Of a stretch of 64,000 nt of DNA, positions 45,482-54,347 are shown one piece after another. Within the stretch, counting starts at the first letter, position 1. Each line of letters starts with the position of its first letter. The notes under the pieces are model-generated. The model ran no database searches. It was not told the DNA's origin and saw only the letters and a list, made by a program, of their open reading frames with translations. Made by a program: the position numbers and the translations under genes. The stretch is from Phenylobacterium sp. (lineage in GTDB: Bacteria; Pseudomonadota; Alphaproteobacteria; Caulobacterales; Caulobacteraceae). The DNA lies in contig NZ_SSMX01000003.1 in assembly GCF_004799515.1 (NCBI RefSeq), positions 180,333 through 244,332 of the forward strand. The letters run 5' to 3'.

Positions 45482-46789
45482 CTAGACCTTGGCCGAGGGC
45501 TTCTGGATGGGCTTGCCCACCTTGCGGCGCAGCTTGGCGACGTCCGAGGGGCTGACCGGCGGGGCGACGTTGCCCCAGCTGTTGCGCACATAGGTGGCGA
45601 CCGCGGCCACCTGGGCGTCGTCCAGTTTCCAGCCGAAGCTCGGCATGGAGAGCGGCGTGGGCTTGGCGTCCGTCGCCACCGTCTGGGTCCCCGACAGGAT
45701 GAAGCGGATGACGTTGGTGGGGTTGGTCGACTGGGTCACCGCCGCACCGGGCAGGGGCGGGAAGTAGCCCGGCTGGGCCTTGCCGTCGGCGGCGTGGCAG
45801 GTGGCGCACTCGTCCACGTAGATCGCCTGGCCGGCCTGCATGACCTTCGGGTCGACCCTGACATCGCCCACCGCCGCAGCGTGGGTCGGGTGGCCGCGCA
45901 GGTAGTCGCCGACGGCGGCGAGGTCGGCGTCGGCCATCTGCGAGGTCGAATAGCGGATCACGTCGGCCATGGAGGCCGAGGCGTTGGCCCGGGCGTTGCG
46001 GCCGGTCTTCAGGTACTCGGCGACGTCGGCCGTCGACCAGGCGCCGAGGCCGCGGCGCTGGTCGGAATTCAGCGCCGGCGCCAGCCAGTTGTCGAGCTTG
46101 CCGCCCTCCAGGGCGTGGCCGTTCTTGTCGCCGCCCAGGAAGGTCTTGGGCGTGTGGCAGGCGCCGCAGTGGCCAAGGCCTTCGACGATGTGCTGGCCGG
46201 GGTTCGGGCCGGTGGTCGGCGCATTGTCCGGCTTGAAGTTCAGCGCGTTCCAGAAGCCCACCATGAAGCGCAGGTTGAGCGGGAAGGGCAGCTTGTTGGC
46301 CGGCGGCCGGTAGCTCACCGCCGGCAGGGTCCTGAAGTAGGCGTAGAGCGCGTCGGACTCCGCGCGGGTGATGTGGGTGAAGTAGGGATAGGGAAAGGCC
46401 GGATAGAGCTTGGCCCCGTCGCGGCGCACGCCGTTGTGCATGGCGTTCCAGAAGTCGTCGGCGCTCCAGGCGCCGAGGCCGGTCTCGCGGTCCTGGGTGA
46501 GGTTGACCGAATAGATGGTCCCGAAGGGCGTCGCGAGCGGCAGGCCGCCGGCATAGGGCGCGCCGCCCGGCCGGTCGTGGCAGCCCTCGCAGTCGCCGAC
46601 CACGGCCAGGTAGCGCCCCTGGGCGACCTGCGGGCTTTCCGGGACGGCGGGCGTGGCCTTAGCGGTGGCCGGCGCCACCGGCGCGGCGGGGGCGACCACC
46701 TCGGCGAAGACCGGCGCCTGGCGCGCGGCCAGGAGCAGGGCGACGCCGGCCGCGAGGACCGCCGCGGCGGCGCGGGCCCGCAGTCTCAC
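45482..46789 (-). CDS. Triheme cytochrome c subunit of a membrane-bound dehydrogenase
   Basis: 435 residues with an N-terminal signal. Three heme c sites are seen: 'CEGCH' near residue 55, 'CGACH' near 205 and 'CATCH' near 335. The layout and neighbours match the cytochrome subunit of gluconate-2-dehydrogenase, alcohol or FAD-glucose dehydrogenase complexes, which pass electrons from the flavoprotein to ubiquinone. The start codon is GTG overlapping the stop of the GMC subunit by four bases. Third gene of the operon. The C-terminus has a short lysine-rich tail and no obvious membrane anchor. Confidence 0.92.
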   Translation of the reverse strand: MRLRARAAAAVLAAGVALLLAARQAPVFAEVVAPAAPVAPATAKATPAVPESPQVAQGRYLAVVGDCEGCHDRPGGAPYAGGLPLATPFGTIYSVNLTQDRETGLGAWSADDFWNAMHNGVRRDGAKLYPAFPYPYFTHITRAESDALYAYFRTLPAVSYRPPANKLPFPLNLRFMVGFWNALNFKPDNAPTTGPNPGQHIVEGLGHCGACHTPKTFLGGDKNGHALEGGKLDNWLAPALNSDQRRGLGAWSTADVAEYLKTGRNARANASASMADVIRYSTSQMADADLAAVGDYLRGHPTHAAAVGDVRVDPKVMQAGQAIYVDECATCHAADGKAQPGYFPPLPGAAVTQSTNPTNVIRFILSGTQTVATDAKPTPLSMPSFGWKLDDAQVAAVATYVRNSWGNVAPPVSPSDVAKLRRKVGKPIQKPSAKV

Positions 46790-48555
46790 GCCTGCACCAG
46801 CGGCTGGTGCGGCGCCTTCAGGTACTGGGCCTTGATCGCATCGGCGGCGTGGTAGGCGAGGGCCGCCACCGTGCCGGTTGGGTTATAGCCGGCGTTCTGC
46901 GGGAAGGCCGTGGCGCCGAGGACGAACAGGTTCGGCACGTCCCAGCTCTGCAGGTACTTGTTGGTGAAGCTGTCGCGGGGGCTTTCGCCCATGATCGCGC
47001 CGCCGGTGTTGTGGGTGGTCTGGTAGGGGACCACGTCCCACGGGCCCTTGCGGTAGTTGGCCTTGATCTCGCGTCCGCCCATGGCCTTGGCGATCTCGGC
47101 GGCGCGGTCGGTCAGATAGTCCGACATGCGGTGCTCGTTGTCGCCGTAGTCGAAGGTCATGCGCAGCAGGGGCCGGCCCAGCGCGTCCTTGTAGGTCGGG
47201 TCGAGGTCCAGGTAGTTGCCGCGGTGGCTCATCACCCCGCCGTGGGTGTTGATCTGGGTGGTCTTGGCGAAGTCGCGGGCGATGGCCTGTTTCCACTCAA
47301 GGCCCCAGGTCGGGACCCCGGTGGCCGTCGGGTGGGTCTCGATAGGCCTGGCCCCGGTCTGCAGGATGCCGACGTAGCCGCCGCCGATGAAGTTCAGGCC
47401 CGCGTGGTCGAAGTTGTCGCCGTTGAAGTCGTTGATCATCACCCCCAGGGCGCCGGCGCCGATGAAGGGATTGAGGATCTTGTCATTGAAGAAAACATTC
47501 ACCGAGGAGGTGATCTGGTAGGCGTAGTTCTTGCCGACGATGCCCTCGCCGGTCACCGGGTCGTAGGGCTTGCCGATGCCGGACAGCAGCAAGAGCCGCA
47601 CATTGTGCAGGATGTAGGCCGAGAGGATCACCATCTCCGCCGGCTGTTCGAACTCCCGGCCCTGCTCGTCGACGTAGGTCACGCCGGTGGCGGTCTTGCC
47701 GTCGGGGCTCAGGTTGATCTTCAGGACCTCGGCGTTGGTCTTCAGGGTGAAGGTCCTCTTGCGCATCAGCACCGGCAGGATGGTCGTTTGCGCGCTGGCC
47801 TTGGCGTAGTTGCCGCAGGCGTATTTCTCGCAGAAGCCGCAGTAGGTGCAGGGGCCGAGCTGCACCCCCAGCGGATTGGTGTAGGCGCGCGAGGCGTTGG
47901 CCGCCGGGTGCGGGAAAGGATGGCGGCCCAGGCTGGCGGCGGCCTGGCCGAACAGGCTGGGCGCGTAGGGGATGTCCAGCGGCGGGTTCGGGTACTCGCG
48001 CTGGCGCGGGCCCTCGAAGGGGTCGCCGCCGGGCTGGATCACGCCCTTCAGGTTGCCGGCCTTGCCGGAGACCCCGCAGAGGTATTCGAACTTGTCGTAG
48101 TAGGGCTCCAGGTCGTCGTAGCTGACGGGGTAGTCCTGGATGGTCATCTCGTCGGGGACGTAGGCCTTCCCGTAGCGCTGGAGATTGTGGCTCTTGGCCT
48201 TCAGGTCCGAAGGCAGGAAGCGCCAGACTTGGCCGTTCCAGTGCACGCCCGCCCCGCCGACGCCCGCACCCAGCAGGAAGGAGCCCAGCTGGCGCATGGG
48301 CAGCGCCGTCTGGCTCTGGTTGTTGCGGATGGTCAGCGTGTCGTGGCTGAGGCGCTGGAACAGCTCGTGGCGCCAGTAGTAGCGCAGCTCGTCCTGGGCG
48401 TAGGCCGGCGAGAAGTCGGTGGGGGTGTCGCGCCAGTCGCCGCGCTCGATGGCCAGCACGTTCAGGCCCGCGTCGGTCAGCTCCTGGGCCATGATCGCGC
48501 CGGTCCAGCCGAAGCCGATCAAGACCGCGTCGACGGAGGGCAGCTTGGTGGCCAT
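46786..48555 (-). CDS. GMC-family FAD catalytic subunit with cysteine cluster
   Basis: 589-residue flavoprotein oxidising a sugar or polyol. The dinucleotide fold is at the N-terminus ('VDAVLIGFGWTGAIMAQEL'), with 'GVGGAGVHWNGQVWRF' next. Active-site region 'YQTTHNTGGAIMGE' and 'NPTGTVAALAYHAAD' lie near the C-terminus. Cysteines C236, C239, C242 and C247 ('CTYCGFCEKYAC') resemble the 3Fe-4S site of bacterial FAD-glucose and fructose dehydrogenases. No signal peptide, so export would depend on the Tat signal of the small subunit. Three bases separate it from the small subunit gene. Substrate not known; gluconate, glucose or sorbitol are candidates. Confidence 0.9.
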   Translation of the reverse strand: MATKLPSVDAVLIGFGWTGAIMAQELTDAGLNVLAIERGDWRDTPTDFSPAYAQDELRYYWRHELFQRLSHDTLTIRNNQSQTALPMRQLGSFLLGAGVGGAGVHWNGQVWRFLPSDLKAKSHNLQRYGKAYVPDEMTIQDYPVSYDDLEPYYDKFEYLCGVSGKAGNLKGVIQPGGDPFEGPRQREYPNPPLDIPYAPSLFGQAAASLGRHPFPHPAANASRAYTNPLGVQLGPCTYCGFCEKYACGNYAKASAQTTILPVLMRKRTFTLKTNAEVLKINLSPDGKTATGVTYVDEQGREFEQPAEMVILSAYILHNVRLLLLSGIGKPYDPVTGEGIVGKNYAYQITSSVNVFFNDKILNPFIGAGALGVMINDFNGDNFDHAGLNFIGGGYVGILQTGARPIETHPTATGVPTWGLEWKQAIARDFAKTTQINTHGGVMSHRGNYLDLDPTYKDALGRPLLRMTFDYGDNEHRMSDYLTDRAAEIAKAMGGREIKANYRKGPWDVVPYQTTHNTGGAIMGESPRDSFTNKYLQSWDVPNLFVLGATAFPQNAGYNPTGTVAALAYHAADAIKAQYLKAPHQPLVQA

Positions 48556-48558
48556 GGG

Positions 48559-49302
48559 CTAGCCTTTCATCGACCAGGCGGGACGCCCGCCGATGCCCAC
48601 CGGCGGCAGCGGATAGGGTTTGCCGTAGGCCAGGACATAGGCCCGCTGGTCGTAGCGGGCGCCGGAGAAGCCGATCATCTTCCAGGCGGAGAGGTTGCGG
48701 TTGCCGCCGTAGATCGGGTCGGAGAAGTAGCCCTCCATCACGTTCTGCAAGAGCAGGGTGAACCAGGCCTTGCCGTCGACATCGGCGCCCAGATCGACCT
48801 TTCCGCCCGAGAGATCCTTCAGGAAGGCGTCCTGGTCGGCCTCCGCGCGCTTGTGGAAGGGCTGGCCGTTGTTCTGGCCCAGGTGGTCGCCGATGGCCTT
48901 GATGGCCGCGCGGTAGAAGCCGGCGGGCGGCCACTTGGCCTGGTAGCCCTGCGTCCCCGTGCTCTTGCCGAAGGGGCCTTGCATGTACCAGCGCGCGCCC
49001 TTGCCGTAGTCGCCGGCCATCTGGCGGTCGATGAACAGCGGCACGCCGGCCTCCAGCGCGCTCGGGCCGGTCGGGTCGGCGGGGATCATGCGCAGCGCCG
49101 CGGCCTCGATGAAGGCGGCCTCGTCGGCGTTGAAGTAGACGTAGCGGGCGCGGAGGTCGACGGCGGTGGGGAAGCTGGAGGTGTTCGGCGCCCAGGGCAG
49201 GCCGAGCCCGGTCAGCTGTTCGGCGGAACTGGCCAGGGGAACGGCGAAGGCGAGCGCGCCCGCGCCCAACAGAGTCCGCCGGTCCACTTGGAACTGCCGC
49301 AA
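48559..49302 (-). CDS. Gluconate 2-dehydrogenase subunit 3-family small subunit (Tat-exported)
   Basis: 247 residues with a twin-arginine signal 'DRRTLLGAGALAFAVPLASS'. The body matches the subunit 3 (gamma) family, which escorts the cofactor-loaded large subunit across the membrane and remains in the complex. Family features include 'FFNADEAAFIEAAALRMIPADPTGPSALEAG' in outline and 'GYFSDPIYGGN'. First gene of the small subunit-GMC-cytochrome operon. The TTG start has a GGAGGG site seven bases upstream. An operator-like palindrome lies 25 bases before it. Confidence 0.9.
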   Translation of the reverse strand: MRQFQVDRRTLLGAGALAFAVPLASSAEQLTGLGLPWAPNTSSFPTAVDLRARYVYFNADEAAFIEAAALRMIPADPTGPSALEAGVPLFIDRQMAGDYGKGARWYMQGPFGKSTGTQGYQAKWPPAGFYRAAIKAIGDHLGQNNGQPFHKRAEADQDAFLKDLSGGKVDLGADVDGKAWFTLLLQNVMEGYFSDPIYGGNRNLSAWKMIGFSGARYDQRAYVLAYGKPYPLPPVGIGGRPAWSMKG

Positions 49303-49326
49303 GACAAAGCCCTCCGACCCTCTGTA

Positions 49327-49340
49327 GTAACGCTTGTTAC
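49327..49340. promoter_or_regulatory. Palindrome before the dehydrogenase operon
   Basis: GTAAC-GCTT-GTTAC, five-base arms, 25 bases upstream of the small-subunit start. Its position suits an operator or overlap with the promoter. No regulator is adjacent. Confidence 0.4.
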
Positions 49341-49392
49341 GGCGTCGCGTTCCGGTTGTGGCGGAGTTTTACGGCGTCAAATTTCGCAAGGT

Positions 49393-50811
49393 CTAGCGCC
49401 CCCCGCTCCAGCCGCCGCCCAGGGCGCGGAAACTGGCGACGGCGGCGCGGTCGGCGGCGAGCTCGGTCTGCACCAGCTGGTCGGAGGCGGTGAGCAGGTC
49501 GCGGTCGGCGTCGCGCACTTCCAGCAGGTTGGCGACCCCGCCTTCATAGGCCTTCTGGGCCTGGCCGCGGGCGGTGGTGAGCTGGGCCACCTCGCGGTCG
49601 AGGGCCGCCGCGCGCAGGCGGTCCTGGGTCAGGTCGCTGAAGCTGGTCTCCACCTCGCCGGCGGCGCGCAGGGCGGCGGCGCGCCAGGCGGCCAGGGCCT
49701 CGGCGTCGCGGCTCTTGGCGGCGGCCACCTCGGCGTCCACGCGGCCGAAGTCGAACAGCCGCCAGCGCAGGCCCGCGGCGATCTGGTCGGTGCGGGCCGG
49801 GCCGGTGAACAGCTGGCTGCTCGACAGGCTCTCGCTGCCCAACAGGCCGGAGAGCGAGATCTTCGGATAGTAATCGCTGACCGCGACCCCGATGCGGGCG
49901 TTGGCCGCGATCAGCCGCTGCTCGGCGGCCAGGAGGTCGGGGCGGCGGCGCAGCAGGTCGCCGGGGCGCTGGTCGGAGGCCAGCGCCGGGGCCTTGGGCA
50001 GGGGCGCGTCGGCGGCGAGCTCGGCGCGGTAGGTCCCGGGCTGGGCGCCCATCAGGATGTCCAGCCGGTTGAGCTCGGCGGCGAGGCCGGCGGCGAGCGG
50101 CGGGATCGCCGCGCGCACGGCCTCCAGCTCGGCCTGCGCCTGATGGACCTCGCGCTCGGCGGCGACGCCCTGCGAGAAGCGTTCCTGGACCAGGCGCAGC
50201 AGGTCGGCGTCGACGGTCTCCTGGGCGTGGGCGACGGCGAGCCTCGCCTGATAGCCGCGGGCCTGCAGATAGGCGTCGGCGGCTTCGGCCTCGACGCTGG
50301 TGCGCACGGCGGCGAGGTCGGCGCGGGCGCCGGCGTCGTCGGCCGACGCCGCCTCCCGGGCCCGGCGCAGGCCGCCGAACAGGTCGATCTCCCAGCTCGC
50401 CACCGCGCCGGCGTTGTAGTCGTCGTAGGTCCGCTCGAAGCCGGGCAGATGGCTGCCGATCTCGCCGATCGGCGAGAGCAGGGACTGCTCCACCCGGGCC
50501 GCGCCGGCCTGGGCGCCGACCTCAGGCAACAGCGCCGCGCCGGCCGCCTTCAGCGCCGCGCGTGACTGGCGGACCCTCGCTGCGGCCTGGGCGACATCGA
50601 GGTTCTGGGCCGCGGCGCGCTCGACCACGCGGGTCAGCTGCGGGTCGCCGAAGCCGCGCCACCAGGCGGCGAGGTCGGCGCCGGCGGCGTCGGTGGGCGC
50701 GGGCGTCGCATAGGCGCCGGTAAGCGGCGCGGCGGGCGCCTTGAAGTCCGGGCCGACAGCGCAGCCGGCCAGCGCCAGGCCGGCGGCGGCGAGAAGCAGG
50801 GGGCGGAACAT
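49393..50811 (-). CDS. NodT-family outer membrane efflux lipoprotein
   Basis: 472-residue TolC-like outer membrane component. The lipobox 'ALAGCAVGPDFKAP' follows a signal from the ATG at 50811. Two internal OEP repeats contain long alpha-helical hairpins ('AYLQARGYQARLAVAHAQE' and 'QKAYEGGVANLLEVRDADRD'), both typical. It forms the exit duct of a tripartite pump. It lies 25 bases downstream of the EmrB-like gene in the same orientation. The periplasmic adaptor is encoded divergently at 53133. Confidence 0.92.
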   Translation of the reverse strand: MFRPLLLAAAGLALAGCAVGPDFKAPAAPLTGAYATPAPTDAAGADLAAWWRGFGDPQLTRVVERAAAQNLDVAQAAARVRQSRAALKAAGAALLPEVGAQAGAARVEQSLLSPIGEIGSHLPGFERTYDDYNAGAVASWEIDLFGGLRRAREAASADDAGARADLAAVRTSVEAEAADAYLQARGYQARLAVAHAQETVDADLLRLVQERFSQGVAAEREVHQAQAELEAVRAAIPPLAAGLAAELNRLDILMGAQPGTYRAELAADAPLPKAPALASDQRPGDLLRRRPDLLAAEQRLIAANARIGVAVSDYYPKISLSGLLGSESLSSSQLFTGPARTDQIAAGLRWRLFDFGRVDAEVAAAKSRDAEALAAWRAAALRAAGEVETSFSDLTQDRLRAAALDREVAQLTTARGQAQKAYEGGVANLLEVRDADRDLLTASDQLVQTELAADRAAVASFRALGGGWSGGR

Positions 50812-50836
50812 CGCGGGTCCTCTAGTGGGCACGTTT

Positions 50837-52483
50837 CTAGTGGGCGTCCGGCGGCGGCGGCTTGCGCGCCGTACCGGTGACCGGCGCGGGGCGGCAGAAC
50901 GGCACCAGGATCAGGGCGGCGAAGAACATCCAGGCCATCAGCTGGAAGCTCTCGTTGAAGGCCGAGGTCAGGGCCTCACGCCCGACGATGCGGGCGAGCT
51001 CCCCCTGAGCCACGCCCAGCGCATGGACCCTGTCGGGATTGAGCTGACCCACCTGGGCGGCGACGGCGGCCAGGAAGTCCGGCGCGCGGGCGGCGGCTTC
51101 GCCCAGGCTCTCCCCCATCCGCGCCACGTGGATGCGGGTCTGGTCGCCCAGCCAGGTGTTGACCACGGCGATGCCGACGGCGCCGCCCAGGTTGCGCATC
51201 AGGTTGAAGAGGCCGGAGGCGGCGCGCAGCTCCGGGCCCTCGAAGCCGGTCAAGGCCATGTTCACGCTGGGCGGGATGCAGAACATCACCGAGAAGCCGC
51301 GCAGGAGCTGTGGCCCCAGGAGGTCCCAGAAGCCCCACTGCGAGGTCATGTGCGCGGTCCACCAGAGGCTCACTGAGAACAGCGTCAGGCCCACGGTGAT
51401 CAGCTTGCGGGGGTCCACGGTCTGCGACAGGCGCGCGACCATGAAGGTGGCGACCAGTTGCGCCCCGCCGGTGACGAAGACCGTCGCGCCGATCTGCAGG
51501 CTGTCGAAGCCGCGCACCCGGCCGAGGAACAGCGGGATCAGATAGGTCGAGGAATAGATGCCGAAGCCGATCACCAGGTTGAAGACGCAGGCGAAGGCGA
51601 AGGTCGGCTTGCGGAACGGCGTCAGCCGCACGATCGGCCCGCCGGAGCGGAATGAGCGCTCCAGGAAGAGGCCGAAGGCCACGACGGACAGCCAGGCGGC
51701 GGTGGCGATGGCCGGGTCGCCCAGCCAGTCGTAGCGCGGGCCTTCCTCCAGCACATATTCCAGGCCGCCCAGGAAGACCGCCATGGAGATCAGGTGCGCG
51801 TAGTCGATCTTGCGCAGCATGGCGAGGTTCGGCCGGTCGACGCGGATCAGCAGCAGGCTCAGGACCGTGACCGCGATCCCGGGGACGACGTTGATGTAGA
51901 AGATCCACCGCCAGCCGGCCGCGTCGGTCAGGAAGCCGCCCACCGTCGGTCCCAGCGTCGGGGCGAGCACCGAGACCGAGCCCAGGATCGCCGGGATCAG
52001 CGCCCGCTGCGGGCCTTGGAAGAGGGCGTAGCCGGTGGCGAAGACCGTCGGCACCATGGCCCCGCCCACGAAGCCCTGGATCACCCGGAAGATCACCATC
52101 GACTGGATGTCCCAGGAGAGGCCGCAAAGCGCGCTCGCGACGGTGAACAGGCCGGCGGAGATTGCGAACAGCACCCGCGTCGACAGCGCCTGGGCCAGGA
52201 AGGCCGAGAAGGGGATCATCACCAGCTCGGCCATCAGATAGCCGGTCTGGATCCAGCTGATCTCGTCGGGGCCGGCGGAGAGACCGGCCTGCACGTCGTT
52301 AAGCGAGGCCGCGACGATCTGGATGTCGATCAGCGCCATGAACTGGCCGAACGCCATCAGGCCGAAGACCATGAACTTGCGCGAGGTCGGCCAGGTCGAG
52401 GGATCGATGACGGCGGCGGGCGCAAGGGCCGGCGCCGCGGCGGCCGGGCCGCCGCCTAGGGAGATCGCTCCGGATTGGGCCAT
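50837..52483 (-). CDS. DHA2-family multidrug MFS transporter (EmrB-like)
   Basis: 548 residues with about fourteen hydrophobic segments, as in EmrB-type DHA2 drug:proton antiporters. 'IVAASLNDVQAGLSAGPDEISWIQTGYLMAE' in outline is the conserved first helix/loop, then 'GFVGGAMVPTVFATGYALF' and 'LGPTVGGFLTDAAGWRWIFYINVVPG', the family's motif C region. Downstream is a NodT-type outer membrane protein, and the adaptor is divergent. Drives efflux across inner membrane. Substrate range unknown; the divergent TetR gene probably represses it. Confidence 0.92.
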   Translation of the reverse strand: MAQSGAISLGGGPAAAAPALAPAAVIDPSTWPTSRKFMVFGLMAFGQFMALIDIQIVAASLNDVQAGLSAGPDEISWIQTGYLMAELVMIPFSAFLAQALSTRVLFAISAGLFTVASALCGLSWDIQSMVIFRVIQGFVGGAMVPTVFATGYALFQGPQRALIPAILGSVSVLAPTLGPTVGGFLTDAAGWRWIFYINVVPGIAVTVLSLLLIRVDRPNLAMLRKIDYAHLISMAVFLGGLEYVLEEGPRYDWLGDPAIATAAWLSVVAFGLFLERSFRSGGPIVRLTPFRKPTFAFACVFNLVIGFGIYSSTYLIPLFLGRVRGFDSLQIGATVFVTGGAQLVATFMVARLSQTVDPRKLITVGLTLFSVSLWWTAHMTSQWGFWDLLGPQLLRGFSVMFCIPPSVNMALTGFEGPELRAASGLFNLMRNLGGAVGIAVVNTWLGDQTRIHVARMGESLGEAAARAPDFLAAVAAQVGQLNPDRVHALGVAQGELARIVGREALTSAFNESFQLMAWMFFAALILVPFCRPAPVTGTARKPPPPDAH

Positions 52484-52514
52484 GCTGTCCCTTGCCTGTC
52501 CGCTTCTATTATAT

Positions 52515-52527
52515 TATGTGCATCATA
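52515..52527. promoter_or_regulatory. Candidate TetR operator between the two efflux units
   Basis: TATG-TGCAT-CATA, in the AT-rich 59-base gap between the divergent emrB-like and tetR starts. It is the only clear palindrome there, so it is the likely binding site for autoregulation and pump control. Confidence 0.5.
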
Positions 52528-52542
52528 CAAACGGAGACGCAA

Positions 52543-53136
52543 GTGGCGCGCTACGGCTCGGAACACAAGGCGCAGTCGCGGGAACGGGTGGTGGCGGAAG
52601 CCGCCAAGGCCATCCGCGAACAGGGGCCGCATGGGGTCAGCGTGGCCGGCGTCATGGGCGCGGCCGGTCTGACGCACGGCGCCTTCTACGCCCACTTCCC
52701 GTCGCGCGACGCCCTGCTGGCGGCCGGCGTCGCGCGGATGTTCGAAGACAGCCGCGCGCGGCTGGAGCTGTCGGCCGCCGAGGGCGCCGACGCGCGCCAG
52801 GCGCTGACCAGCTACATCAACTTCTATCTCTCGCGCAGCCACCGCGACGCGCGCACCGCCGGCTGCCCGCTGCCCTTCCTGTCCGCCGAGGCGCCGCGCC
52901 TGACGGGCGAGACCCGCGCGCTGTTCGCCCGGGGCGTGGCCGGGCTGACCGGCAAGATCGCGGGCCTGCTGGAGAGCGCGGGCTTCGCCGAGCCGCAGAT
53001 CACGGCGGCCTCGGTGCTGGCGGAGCTGGTGGGCGCCGTCTCGCTCGCCCGCGCCGAGCCGGACGCCGCGCGCTCCGACGCCATCCTCAAGGCCTCGCGA
53101 TCGGCGCTGAAGGCCCGCCTCGGACTGGACTCATGA
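52543..53136 (+). CDS. TetR-family repressor
   Basis: 197 residues, with N-terminal HTH 'RERVVAEAAKAIREQGPHGVSVAGVMGAAGLTHGAFYAHFPSRD' in outline. The start is GTG at 52543 with a GGAGACG site; relatives begin with the same MARYG-HK pattern, so earlier in-frame codons are not used. The C-terminal domain would bind a small hydrophobic inducer. It overlaps the adaptor gene by four bases (ATGA), so repressor and adaptor are one operon. Likely regulates both sides of the locus. Confidence 0.9.
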   Translation: MARYGSEHKAQSRERVVAEAAKAIREQGPHGVSVAGVMGAAGLTHGAFYAHFPSRDALLAAGVARMFEDSRARLELSAAEGADARQALTSYINFYLSRSHRDARTAGCPLPFLSAEAPRLTGETRALFARGVAGLTGKIAGLLESAGFAEPQITAASVLAELVGAVSLARAEPDAARSDAILKASRSALKARLGLDS

Positions 53137-54263
53137 ACAGCACCGGATTTCCCCTGGACGGCGCGACCGCCGCGCCGCGCCCCAAGCCCAGGTTCGCCCT
53201 GCCGTTCTCGCGCCGCACAGGGCTCGCGGTCGGCGTGGCGCTGGCCGTGGCTGCGGGCGGCGCGGCCTATATCGCCGCGCCCAAGGCCACGGAGTCCACC
53301 GACGCGGCCTATCTGCAGGCCGATTCCTCGGTGGTGGCGCCCCGGATCAAGGGCCTGGTGGCCGAGGTGCTGGCGCAGCACAACCAGACGGTCCGCCGCG
53401 GCGACCCGCTGGTGAGGATCGACCCGGAGGAGTTCGACGCCCGCGTGGCCTCGGCCTCCGCGGACCTGCTGACCGCCCGGGCGGGGGTGCAGGCGGCCGA
53501 GGCCGCCCTGGCCGCCCTGGCGCCGGAGGAGCGGCTGGCGCTCTCCAACGTGCGCGCCACCGCCGCGGTGATCAGCGCCGCCGACGCCCAGCGCGAACGG
53601 GCCGACGCCGACCGCGCCCGCTATGAGAAGCTGGTCTCCGACGGGGCGGTGGCCCAGCGCGACGCCGACGCCTACCGCGCCACCGCCGCCGGCGCCGACT
53701 CCGACGCCATCAAGACCCGCGCCCAGCTCGACGTCAGCCAGAACCAGGTCGAGGTGGTCCGCGCCAAGCGCGCCAACCTGGCCGCCGCGCTGGCCCAGGC
53801 CGAGGCCAACGTCGCCCGCGCCCAGGCCGCCCTCGACCTCGCCAAGCAGGACCAGGGCCACGCCCTGATCCGCGCGCCGATCGACGGCGTGGTCGGCGAC
53901 CGCCAGGTCGAGCCCGGCGACTACGTCCAGCCCGGCACGCGGATGATGACGGTCGTGCCCCTGCAGGCGCTCTATGTGGTGGCGAACTTCAAAGAGACCC
54001 AGGTGGCGCGGATGCGCCCCGGTCAGCCGGCCACCGTCAAGGTGGACGCCCTCCCCGGCGTGGCCCTGAAGGGCGAGGTGGAAAGCTTCGCCCCTGGCTC
54101 CGGCTCGACCTTCTCGCTGCTGCCCTTCGAGCCGGGCACCGGCAACTTCACCAAGATCGTCCAGCGGGTGCCGGTGCGTATCCGCCTCGACGCCGGCCAG
54201 CCGGGCGTGGCGCAGCTACGGCCCGGCCTCTCGACCACGGTCAAGGTGCGCCTGCGCGAATAG
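53133..54263 (+). CDS. HlyD/EmrA-type membrane fusion protein
   Basis: 376 residues. One N-terminal transmembrane helix (about 27-48, 'GLAVGVALAVAAGGAAYIA'), then 'STDAAYLQADSSVVAPRIKGLV' (lipoyl half), a long coiled coil rich in Ala/Arg/Asp, and 'GHALIRAPIDGVVGDRQVEPGDYVQPG' (second lipoyl half), then a barrel domain. It bridges the EmrB-like pump to the outer membrane duct. It follows tetR with a four-base overlap, whereas the pump and duct are encoded on the opposite strand. Confidence 0.92.
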   Translation: MNSTGFPLDGATAAPRPKPRFALPFSRRTGLAVGVALAVAAGGAAYIAAPKATESTDAAYLQADSSVVAPRIKGLVAEVLAQHNQTVRRGDPLVRIDPEEFDARVASASADLLTARAGVQAAEAALAALAPEERLALSNVRATAAVISAADAQRERADADRARYEKLVSDGAVAQRDADAYRATAAGADSDAIKTRAQLDVSQNQVEVVRAKRANLAAALAQAEANVARAQAALDLAKQDQGHALIRAPIDGVVGDRQVEPGDYVQPGTRMMTVVPLQALYVVANFKETQVARMRPGQPATVKVDALPGVALKGEVESFAPGSGSTFSLLPFEPGTGNFTKIVQRVPVRIRLDAGQPGVAQLRPGLSTTVKVRLRE

Positions 54264-54347
54264 CCCGTTTCCGCGAACCCGCCCCCTCGTGAACCCAGGC
54301 GGCGCGACGTCGGTTCTAACCCGCGTCGGAATGGGTAGGATGGCGGC

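Noticed and set aside
46807..50565. 1252-codon plus-strand open frame
   Set aside because: It lies antisense to the GMC, small-subunit and NodT genes, is Gly/Arg/Val/His-rich and has no recognisable domain; a GC-rich frame artefact.
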